A stretch of 64,000 nucleotides of DNA from Citrobacter koseri ATCC BAA-895. Its GTDB lineage: Bacteria > Pseudomonadota > Gammaproteobacteria > Enterobacterales > Enterobacteriaceae. Below are positions 37,299 to 46,800 of the stretch, piece by piece (within the stretch, counting starts at the first letter, position 1; every line of letters starts with the position of its first letter). A program made the position numbers and the translations under genes. The stretch lies in assembly GCF_000018045.1 (NCBI RefSeq), contig NC_009792.1:806001-870000 (forward strand), written 5' to 3'. The notes beneath the pieces are model-generated. The model was not told the origin of the DNA. It was given only the letters and a program-made list of their open reading frames with translations, and ran no database searches.

Positions 37299-40200
37299 AT
37301 GACGATACATCATGCCGCATTGGCGCGAATGTTACCGGCGGAAAAAAAGGAAAAGCTATTACGACAGTTGGCGCAATCAGGCGTGTCGCCCAGCCGCATT
37401 CCCATCATCAAAGCGGATCCGGCGCAGGCAATCCCGCTGTCGTTTAATCAGGAGCGGTTGTGGTTTTTGCAAAAATACGACAGTACCGCCACTAACTACA
37501 ACCTTTATGTGGTGTATCGTTTGCATGGCGTGGTGGATATGCCGATGCTCACGGAGGCATTGCGCCATGTGCAAGCACGCCACGCCATCTTGCGTACCCG
37601 TATCATAGTACGTAACGATCGGCCTTGCCAGGTGATAGATGATGCGTCTTCGTTAGTTCTCGATACGGTCACGCTGGCAGCGCAGGCCCCAACTTCAGCG
37701 CTAGATGCGGTAATTCAGCAGGTGATAAACACCCGGTTCGATCTGGCACGCGGTCCTCTGTGGGGGGTAACTCAGATTATTCAACCCGATCAAGGTTGTC
37801 ATTTGGTGTTTTGCGCGCACCATATCATCATCGACGGTATCTCGTTACGGCTATTGTTCGATGAGTTACAGCAGCAGTATGCTCGATTGCATGCTGGTAA
37901 TGAAACGTCGCTGCCTCCGCCGCCGCTGCAATATGCCGATTATGCCTTCTGGCAGCGCGAATGGTTCCAGGATACCTTGCTGGCGAACGAACTTGCCTAC
38001 TGGCGTGCGCGTTTGCAAGACGCGCCTCTGCTGTCGACATTTCCATCGCTGCACCCGCGCCCGGCACAACCCTCTACACATGGTTCCCGGTTCAGCATCA
38101 CCCTGGATGAAACATTAAGCCTCGCGTTGAAACACGTAGCCCGCACGCAGGAAACAACGCCGTTCGTGCTGATGCTGACTGCCTTCCAACTGGTGCTGAT
38201 GCGTTACGCTCAGCAACAGCGATTGGTGATAGGCATGCCAGTATCGGGGCGCATTCGCCCGGAATTGCAGAGTAGCATTGGTTATTATGCCAGCACTGCG
38301 GTTATCTACACCGATTTTAATGGGGTTGAGGTAGGGCGCGAGGCGCTCCAGCGTGTGAAGGCCAGCGTGAAAGAGACGCAGGGGCGCCAGCAACTGCCGT
38401 TTGAAAACTTGGTGAATATGCTGGATCTCCCTCGCAGCCTTTCCCATTCACCGTTGTTCCAGATCCTCTATATCTACCATAACCACGTGACCCCACGCGC
38501 TTTTACCTTGGCTGGTGCGTATTGGGAGCAGGTGACGTATCACAATCAGACCGTCAAATACGACATGACAGTCGAGGTGTTCCAAAACGACGCCACGTTC
38601 GACGTCTCCTTTGAGTACGATTTGGGGTTATACGATGCTGATGTGGTGAAGCAGATTGCCGAGGCGCTGCGTCAGCACTGCTTATCGTTGACATCATCAC
38701 TGGAGACCCCGATAGGGGCGATCCCTCTGCATGCACCGGAGACCGCAACGCCGCGGCGTGATCCGCTCAACGCCACTAACGTCCCGTGGCTCGGGCCGCA
38801 GGATGTGCTGCGTATCATTGAACAGCGCTGTGTGCAGCACCCAAAGCAACTGGCAATACAGCAGCATGACGGCACACTGACCTACGCTGAGCTCTGGGCG
38901 CGTGTGCAGTTCATCGCGATGCGTTTTCGAGCGCATGGCATACAACCGGGCGATCGTATTGGCGTGCTGTTGCCACGTCACAGGGATGTGATTGCAACCA
39001 TGTTGGCGACGTGGTTTGTGGGGGCGTGCTACGTGCCGTTCGATATTCATCAGCCTGCCGCGCGTTTGCAACGCCTTATGCAACGCGCGCGTTTGGTCTG
39101 TCTGGTGGTCCGTCAGCCGGGAGAGTGGGGTGAAATTGTACAACTGTCGTTGCCGGAATTGATGCAGGACATGTCGAATGCGATCCGGTATTCTACACCT
39201 TGCGCGCTGTTGCCGGATATGCAGGCCTACCTGTTGTTTACCTCCGGCAGTACCGGTGAACCTAAAGGCGTGTGCGTTGTTCACCGCGGGTTGCTGAACT
39301 TGTTGTTGGATATGCAGCGTACCTTTGCGGTTGGCTCGCAAGACCGGCTGCTCTCGGTGACGACGCCAACATTTGATATCTCATTCTTGGAGTATCTGTT
39401 GCCGCTGATCTCCGGTGCGAGTCTCTATCTGACAGAGGCGGAACGCGCCGCAGACAGCTTCCGTATGATTCCGCTGATTGCCGACTATCGACCAACGCTG
39501 ATGCAGGCGACGCCCTCGTTCTGGCACGGGCTGTTGATGGCGGGTTGGCGTGGCGACCCGGAACTATGTGTGCTGGCAGGCGGTGAAGCGCTGCCAACGA
39601 AAGTGGCGGAAGAACTGTTGCGCTGTTGTGGTTCATTGTGGAACCTCTACGGTCCCACCGAAACAACCATTTGGTCGCTGAAATCGCAGATAACCCAAGC
39701 GGAAAACATCACCCTCGGCGCTCCCATTGCCAATACCCGTATATACATTCTGGACAATGAGGGCCATCCAGTGCCGCAAGGCGTTGACGGCGAGCTTTAC
39801 ATCGCCGGGGATGGTGTGGCGCAAGGGTATGATGGGCAGCCTGAGTTGAACGCACAGTTCTTCTTGTCAGAACCAGGGGTCCCCGGTGGCAGGATGTTCC
39901 GCACTGGCGATCTGGTCAGGAGTGATGCGCAGGGGCAGTTGTTTTTTGTTGGGCGCAAAGATAGCCAGATCAAACTGCGCGGTTATCGTATTGAGTTAGG
40001 CGAAATTGAACGGACGTTGGCACGGCATCCGCATGTGGACGCCGCGGTGGTGGCCTGTATTGAAAGAGCACCGTTACACAAAGCACTGGCAGCATTCATC
40101 ATCACCAGTGAGCCTCCCTCGCTATTCGAGCAACTGAAAAACGAGCTTCGGCAGCAACTGCCAGACTATATGGTGCCAACGCTGTGGCAGAGGGTGGCCG

Positions 40201-43200
40201 ACTTCCCGAACACTGACAACGGTAAAATCGATCGTAAGCGGTTAGCGGAAAATTTCGTTGCCGATAGCTCCCTTGTGTCGCCGCAGACGCAAGCGCTGAG
40301 CGACACGGAACAGATGTTGCTGGCGCTGTGGATGCGCTATTTGCCGATAAAAAACGTCGATCCTGAGTGCGATTTCTTTCGCTTGGGGGGACATTCGCTG
40401 TTGGCGGTAACGTTGGTAGCAGAGATCAACCGCACTTTTCACTGCGCCTTGACCCTGAAGGACATTTTCCACTACTCCACACTACGGGCACTGAGTGCGC
40501 GTATTGCACAGCAATCTATCACGGACGCTGCCGCGTCTCAGGATGACTGGGTGATAGTGCACGACCCTGAGCATCGTCATCAACCGTTCCCATTGACGGA
40601 TGTTCAGCGCGCCTACTGGCTTGGACGACAGACGGGTGCTACCTCGATCGCGACCCACATCTACCATGAATTTGACGTAGAACACTTTAATGTTACGCAT
40701 TTTACCCATGCGGTGAATGCGCTGATCGCTCGCCATGAAATGCTACGTGCGCGGGTACTCCCCGACGGTACTCAGCAGATTCTGGCGCAAGTGCCGGCGT
40801 ATCAGTTAGAGCAGCGCGATCTGAGTGCTTTGTCCCCTAACGCACGAAACGATGCCTTGATGGCGATCCGCGATCGGCTGTCGCATCATGTGCATCCCGC
40901 AGATCGTTGGCCGCTGTTTGATTTCAGTTATTCGGCTTGCACGGCGCAACATGGCCGCTTGCATTTCAGTCTCGATCTGCTGATTGCCGATGCTCTGAGT
41001 ATGCGCACGCTACAGCAGGAGTTGATGATGCTGTACCGTGAGCCCCATGTGTCACTGCCGTTGCTACCGTTCTCTTTTCGTGACTACGTGCAGGCGCTGT
41101 TGGTAGAGCAGGCGAGTGAAGCCTATGCACGCGATCAGGCCTATTGGCAACGGGCGCTGCCGCAGCTGTATGGCCCACCAACGCTGCCCGTACAGGGCGA
41201 TTTGGCGCAACTGTCTGCGATCAGGTTCGTACGTCGCCGTCATCGGCTGTCAGCCCACAACTGGGGAGTGCTGAGCGCGCTGGCCCAACGCACACGTATC
41301 ACCAAGACGGCATTGTTGTTGACAGTCTTTAGCCAAGTGCTGGCACGTTGGAGCCTTAGCCCGACGTTTACGCTCAATCTGACGTTGTTCAACCGCCCGC
41401 AGGGTTACCCCAACGCAGAGGCAGTTATTGGTGATTTTACCGCTGTCAGCTTGCTGAATGTTTGTTACGACAGCCAGCACTCTTATGCCCACAACGCTCA
41501 GCGTATTCAGGTGCAACTGTGGGAAGATCTCGAACATCGTCGTTTCAGTGGGATCCGCGCCAGCGAGGCGCTGATCCATAGCGGTCGTTTCCATGCGCCG
41601 ATGCCGGTGGTATTCACTAGTATGTTGGATATCGACGGGGAGACGACTGCGCAAGACCCTCGGGACACAACCCGTTTTACTCTGTGTCCGGACGCCAATA
41701 TTACCCAAACACCGCAGGTGTGGCTCGATCACCAGGTGATCGAGTTGGCTGGGGAGTTGCATTTCAACTGGGACGCGGTCGAGCAACTGTTTGATACCAC
41801 GCTGCTGGATCAGATGTTTGGTGCTTATTGTCATGCGCTGCAGGCGCTGGTTGCCATGCCGCAAAGTTGGTGGGGGGTAAATAGTTCTCTGGCGCTGCCC
41901 ACCGTTAGTGCACCGGTCACGCAGGCCCCTGCACCTACGGCCTTGTTGCACCATGGGTTACTGCGTCAGGCAGCACTGACGCCACAGGAAACTGCGCTGA
42001 TCAGTCCTATCCGTGAATTGACCTATCGCCAACTGTCGACGGCGGCGGATCATGTGGCCCGCGCCCTGTTAGCGCTGGGCGTGCAGCATGGCGACCGCGT
42101 GGCGGTGGTGATGGAAAAAGGCTGGCAGCAGATTGCCGCCGTACACGGCATTTTACGACTGGGTGCGGTCTATCTGCCAGTGGATCCGGTGCTACCGCCA
42201 CAGCGTCGCCAGCTTTTGCTGACGGTGGGCGAGGTGCGGGTACAAGTAACGCAGCCGGGTCTCACGCAATTGGAGCCGTCGCTGCCCGTGCTGATCATCG
42301 ACGACGGAATGCTGGACACGCCTGCTGCGCCGTTGCCTGAAGTGGCTGGGGATGTCACGGATCTGGCCTATATCATTTTCACTTCCGGCTCCACCGGTAC
42401 CCCGAAAGGAGTGATGATCGACCACCGTGCGGCCATGAACACGCTGGAAGACATCAACGAACGCTTTGGCCTCAATGCGCAGGATAGGGTGTTCGGGCTG
42501 TCATCATTGAGCTTTGACCTGTCGGTTTACGATGCCTTTGCGCCTTTTATGGTGGGTGCAGCGCTGGTACTGCCGGAAGCAGGACGGGAAAAAGATCCGC
42601 GTCATTGGCAGACAGTTATGGTACACGGTCATGTAAGCGTCTGGAATGCAGTGCCCGCACTGATGCAGATGCTGTGCGAATACCACAGCGGCGATCGGAT
42701 GAGTTATCCGACGTTGCGTCTGGCACTGTTGAGCGGCGACTGGATCCCGCTAACGTTACCGGAGCAGATGCGCGAGCGGCTCAATGAAACGATGGACATC
42801 ATCAGTCTGGGTGGAGCGACCGAGTGCGCCATCTGGTCGGTCTACTACCCGATAGGTGAGGTGGAATCGACGTGGACCAGTATTCCCTACGGTCGGGGTC
42901 TGCGCAACCAGCCAGTATACGTGCTAAATGCGCAACTGGAGGAATGTCCGGTCGGGGTGGAAGGAGAGATTTGCATTGGCGGGATGGGGCTGGCACAAGG
43001 CTACCTGAACGATGCAGAGAAAACGGCGGCGAGCTTTGTCTGGCGCGAAGCGAGTGGTGAGCGAATTTACCGCACTGGGGATCGCGGGCGCTACTTTGCT
43101 GACGGGCAAGTCGCCTTTTTGGGGCGCAACGATACCCAAGTGAAGGTGAATGGTTACCGTATCGAACTGGGGGAAGTCAAAAGCCACCTTGAACAGCTCG

Positions 43201-43799
43201 ACAGCGTAGGGAGTGCCGCCGTGGTGTGCCACCAGGGACAGCTGTATGCCTTTATCACTGCCGCAGAAAACCTGCATCCTGACGATACTGACGCCCTGTT
43301 AGCGCGTGTTCGTGCTCAGTTAGCCGTGCAGTTGCCGTATTACCTGCTGCCCCAACATTTCTTTCTTCTCAAGGTGCTGCCGATGACAGGCAACGGCAAA
43401 ATTGATCAGGCGGCAATGGTTCAAGAGGTTATCCAACGTATGTCGCAATCTACATCACAGAAGTCGAGGGCCCTCGCGCACGCCTCGCCCTATGAACAGC
43501 AGGTGGCCGCTCTCTGGTGCGAGGTACTACAACGAGAACAGATCGGACTGAATGACAACTTTTTTGAAGCGGGGGGCGGCTCAATCCAGATCGTGCTGTT
43601 GCATCGCCGTATTGAGGAGATTTTTAAGGTTACGGTACCTATTGCTGAGCTATTTCGCTTAACCACCGTGAAAAGAATTGCCGGTTATTTGCAGGCTATG
43701 CAGGACAATGCACGGGCGGTGAATCAAACACAGCAGCGTGATGCTTCCCGATCCCGCGCCCAGCAACGACTTGTACGTCGTCACCAGCGTCAGCGTTAA
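37299..43799 (+). CDS. clbJ: Nonribosomal peptide synthetase ClbJ (C-A-T-Cy-A-T)
   Basis: A 2166-residue two-module NRPS. Domains: C (HHIIIDG from 174), A1 (FTSGSTGEPKG near 647), T1 (Ser 1033 in LGGHSLLA), Cy (the cyclisation form of the condensation domain, with DLLIAD at 1226-1231 in place of HHxxxDG), A2 (FTSGSTGTPKG near 1692) and T2 (Ser 2095 in AGGGSIQ). The Cy domain and its A partner make a thiazoline from cysteine; the first A is known to take glycine. From residue 1531 to about 1959 the A2 DNA is almost identical to the A domain of ClbK. GGAAAGGACGG precedes the ATG. clbK begins 10 bases after the stop. Confidence 0.95.
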   Translation: MTIHHAALARMLPAEKKEKLLRQLAQSGVSPSRIPIIKADPAQAIPLSFNQERLWFLQKYDSTATNYNLYVVYRLHGVVDMPMLTEALRHVQARHAILRTRIIVRNDRPCQVIDDASSLVLDTVTLAAQAPTSALDAVIQQVINTRFDLARGPLWGVTQIIQPDQGCHLVFCAHHIIIDGISLRLLFDELQQQYARLHAGNETSLPPPPLQYADYAFWQREWFQDTLLANELAYWRARLQDAPLLSTFPSLHPRPAQPSTHGSRFSITLDETLSLALKHVARTQETTPFVLMLTAFQLVLMRYAQQQRLVIGMPVSGRIRPELQSSIGYYASTAVIYTDFNGVEVGREALQRVKASVKETQGRQQLPFENLVNMLDLPRSLSHSPLFQILYIYHNHVTPRAFTLAGAYWEQVTYHNQTVKYDMTVEVFQNDATFDVSFEYDLGLYDADVVKQIAEALRQHCLSLTSSLETPIGAIPLHAPETATPRRDPLNATNVPWLGPQDVLRIIEQRCVQHPKQLAIQQHDGTLTYAELWARVQFIAMRFRAHGIQPGDRIGVLLPRHRDVIATMLATWFVGACYVPFDIHQPAARLQRLMQRARLVCLVVRQPGEWGEIVQLSLPELMQDMSNAIRYSTPCALLPDMQAYLLFTSGSTGEPKGVCVVHRGLLNLLLDMQRTFAVGSQDRLLSVTTPTFDISFLEYLLPLISGASLYLTEAERAADSFRMIPLIADYRPTLMQATPSFWHGLLMAGWRGDPELCVLAGGEALPTKVAEELLRCCGSLWNLYGPTETTIWSLKSQITQAENITLGAPIANTRIYILDNEGHPVPQGVDGELYIAGDGVAQGYDGQPELNAQFFLSEPGVPGGRMFRTGDLVRSDAQGQLFFVGRKDSQIKLRGYRIELGEIERTLARHPHVDAAVVACIERAPLHKALAAFIITSEPPSLFEQLKNELRQQLPDYMVPTLWQRVADFPNTDNGKIDRKRLAENFVADSSLVSPQTQALSDTEQMLLALWMRYLPIKNVDPECDFFRLGGHSLLAVTLVAEINRTFHCALTLKDIFHYSTLRALSARIAQQSITDAAASQDDWVIVHDPEHRHQPFPLTDVQRAYWLGRQTGATSIATHIYHEFDVEHFNVTHFTHAVNALIARHEMLRARVLPDGTQQILAQVPAYQLEQRDLSALSPNARNDALMAIRDRLSHHVHPADRWPLFDFSYSACTAQHGRLHFSLDLLIADALSMRTLQQELMMLYREPHVSLPLLPFSFRDYVQALLVEQASEAYARDQAYWQRALPQLYGPPTLPVQGDLAQLSAIRFVRRRHRLSAHNWGVLSALAQRTRITKTALLLTVFSQVLARWSLSPTFTLNLTLFNRPQGYPNAEAVIGDFTAVSLLNVCYDSQHSYAHNAQRIQVQLWEDLEHRRFSGIRASEALIHSGRFHAPMPVVFTSMLDIDGETTAQDPRDTTRFTLCPDANITQTPQVWLDHQVIELAGELHFNWDAVEQLFDTTLLDQMFGAYCHALQALVAMPQSWWGVNSSLALPTVSAPVTQAPAPTALLHHGLLRQAALTPQETALISPIRELTYRQLSTAADHVARALLALGVQHGDRVAVVMEKGWQQIAAVHGILRLGAVYLPVDPVLPPQRRQLLLTVGEVRVQVTQPGLTQLEPSLPVLIIDDGMLDTPAAPLPEVAGDVTDLAYIIFTSGSTGTPKGVMIDHRAAMNTLEDINERFGLNAQDRVFGLSSLSFDLSVYDAFAPFMVGAALVLPEAGREKDPRHWQTVMVHGHVSVWNAVPALMQMLCEYHSGDRMSYPTLRLALLSGDWIPLTLPEQMRERLNETMDIISLGGATECAIWSVYYPIGEVESTWTSIPYGRGLRNQPVYVLNAQLEECPVGVEGEICIGGMGLAQGYLNDAEKTAASFVWREASGERIYRTGDRGRYFADGQVAFLGRNDTQVKVNGYRIELGEVKSHLEQLDSVGSAAVVCHQGQLYAFITAAENLHPDDTDALLARVRAQLAVQLPYYLLPQHFFLLKVLPMTGNGKIDQAAMVQEVIQRMSQSTSQKSRALAHASPYEQQVAALWCEVLQREQIGLNDNFFEAGGGSIQIVLLHRRIEEIFKVTVPIAELFRLTTVKRIAGYLQAMQDNARAVNQTQQRDASRSRAQQRLVRRHQRQR
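41889..43175 (+). repeat. Direct repeat, copy 1: adenylation domain in clbJ
   Basis: This 1287-bp segment is repeated in direct orientation at 47542-48828, exactly 5653 bases downstream. I found two mismatches (C/T at 41927 and T/C at 43013) by direct comparison. The match starts and stops sharply: the bases at 41888 and 43176 already differ from the copy. It covers the cysteine-type A domain from its linker to just before its C-terminal subdomain ends. Confidence 0.93.
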
Positions 43800-43809
43800 G
43801 GAAAAACTA

Positions 43810-46800
43810 ATGACTTACAGTGAAAGCGATATTGCCATTGTTGGCATGAACTGCCGGTACCCCGGCGTGCACAGCGTTGCGGCATTCGAAACGGTGCTTC
43901 GCACCGGATGCAACATTTTGGACCCCAAAGTGACCCCGAGCAACGGCCACAATCACATTACGCTGAACAACGTCTATGAGCACATGGCGGAGTTCGATGC
44001 CAACTTTTTTGGCTACAGCCGTGCAGAAGCAGAAATCATGGATCCACAGCAGCGCGTATTTCTGACCTGTGCTTGGGAGATGTTTGAACAAAGCGGTTAC
44101 AACCCGAAGCAGCACGATGCGCGCGTCGGCCTATATGCGGGCGTGAGTACCAGCTTCTATTTGCTTACTCACCTGATGAACAACCCAGACAAGCTTGCAC
44201 AACTCGGTGGTCTCCAAATCATGGTCGGCAATGACAAAGATCATTTGACGTCCCAACTGGCTTACCGCCTGAATATTACCGGCCCTTGCGTGACGGTTCA
44301 GGCCAGTTGTGCCACCTCGCTGGTGGCAGTGCATCTGGCCTGCGAAGGGCTGCTGAGCGGTCAGTGCGATATGGCGCTAGCGGGTGGCGTCACGTTTCGC
44401 ATGGAGGAGCAGCGCAGCTATGAATCGCACGGTGATGGGCTGCAAGCAGAGGATGGCCTGATTCATACTTTTGATGCGCAGGCGAGCGGTACGGTCTACA
44501 GCAGTGGTTTGGGCATGGTGCTGCTCAAACGGGCTACAGACGCGCAGGTGCAAGGGGATAACATCCTTGCCGTCATCAAGGGAAGCGCCATCAACAATGA
44601 TGGCGGTGCGCGCAGTGGTTATACCGTGCCGGGTGTTGATGGTCAGGAAGCTGTGATGATTGAGGCGCATAGCTTGGCGGAGGTGACGCCGCAGCAAATT
44701 CAGTATCTAGAACTGCATGGCAGCGGCACGCCGTTGGGTGACGCTATCGAATTCGCGGCCATCAAACGTGTGTTTGGGACGCCAGCGCCGAATGCGACAC
44801 CGTGGCGTCTGGGGGCTGTGAAACCTAACGTGGGTCACGTAGAAATGGCATCTGGCATCACCAGTCTCATAAAAACGGTGCTGAGTCTTACTAACCGGGT
44901 GTTTTACCCTACGCTGAATTTTCAACGGGCTAATCCGCAACTGGGGTTGGAGGACAGCCCGTTTGAAGTGGTGTCCCGTTTAACGCCTTGGCCGGAGGGC
45001 ACCACGCCACGCACCGCTGGTGTGAGTGCGTTCGGATTGGGCGGCACCAACGCACATCTGGTGGTACAAGCGCCGTTATCGACGCCGCAGGCGAGGGCGC
45101 AGCAGATGGGGCCTTGTGTCGTTGTACTCTCGGCAAAAAACCACAATGCCCTGGAACAGATGCAAAACGCCCTGCTGGCGAAACTGGCCGCACATCCAGA
45201 GATACGCTTACAGGACGTGGCTTACACCCTGCGTCACGGGCGTTTCTCCGCCCCGGTACGTAAGTGTGTCATCGCAGAGAATTGCACCCAGCTAGCCCGA
45301 CAACTCCGCGACGCACCGATGGTGGAGGCAACCACGGGTTGCACGATCTACTGGAGATTGGGGCACCGTTTCGTTGTTGCACTCGAGACGCTTAGTGACT
45401 GGCTGGCGTGCTCTGAGGTGTTGTCACAGGCGGTGGGACAACTGCTCGAGCATTTTCCGCTCGAACCAGCCTGTCTGCAAGATCTCTCCCCTGCGCAACG
45501 GACGTTTATCAGCCAGTATGCGCTGATCGCGTTGATTGACGAACGGGAAACGTTGAATGTGGTGCTATGCGGCGACGGTGATGGTGGCTATGCTGCCGCC
45601 GTACTACGAGGAGACTGCACACTAGAGCAAGCATGGCACAGGTTGAATGCGGGCCAACCGTTTGATGATGTGCCGACGAATCCCCTCTTGCAGCCCGATG
45701 TCTGCTCTTTGATGCTGGACGACGCGGCGAGTGATGCCAATCGCACCGCGCTAGAGGCGTTAGGGCAGTTATGGTTGGCTGGCGTCAGCCTAGATTGGCG
45801 CTGGGTGGATGCGGCGGAGCGTATGTTGGGCAGTCAACGCATCGCCCTGCCGGGGACCGTTTTTACACCGCAGCGCTATTGGGTCGAGGCCGTACGGCCT
45901 GCCACGTTCTCCCACGAATCGTCGAATAATCTCTTATCCCGCGCAACAAAATCCGATATTATTGCAGTGGTGACGGAGATATGGGAACGCACGCTTGGTG
46001 TCAGCATTGATGATCACCACGCCAGCTTCTTCGAACTGGGTGGGCATTCGCTGTTAGCGTCAACCATTTTATATGATATTCAGCAACGTTACGGCATCAC
46101 CTGTACGCTAAGCGCATTCTTTGCCGATCCCACCATCGAGGGATTAAGTTGCTATCTGCTCGAACAAGGCGGCAGTGAGACAGCGGTTTCAGCATTGCCT
46201 GATACGGTCTTTGCCCCTGACCAGCAGCACCTACCTTTTCCGCTGACTGACGTGCAACAGGCCTATTGGGTTGGGCGGCGAAAATCCTTGGGATTGGGCA
46301 ATATTTCCACCCATATCTATGTGGAATATGAACTACAGGGGCTAGATGAAACAGCGTTCAACCGCGCGCTCAATGCGGTGATTGCGCGGCACAGCATGTT
46401 GCGTGCAATTGTCAACGATGACGGTATGCAGCAGATATTGCCAAACGTGCCGGAATACCACGTTGCCTTCTATACCACCCAGTGCGAGGATGCGTTTCAA
46501 CAGCGTTGCCGTGAGCTGCGTGACACCCTCTCACATCAGATGATTGATTGTAGTCGCTGGCCTCTGTTTCAGATGGAGGTCGTGGTTGATCCGCAGCAAA
46601 AAGCCCGGCTACATGTATCTATCGACCTGCTGATAGCCGATGCATGGAGTCTGGAGTTGTTCATTCGGGAACTAGCTTATCACTACCGCCATCCGCAGGC
46701 GGCATTGCCTACATTGACGTACAGTTTCCGCGACTATGTGCTGACCTTAAAATCCTACGAGAAAACGCCGCAGTTTGAACGGGCACGTGACTACTGGCGC

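Noticed and set aside
43738..43809. N-terminal extension of clbK by 24 codons
   Set aside because: It overlaps the end of clbJ; the ATG at 43810 has AAGGAAA before it and gives the conserved KS start.
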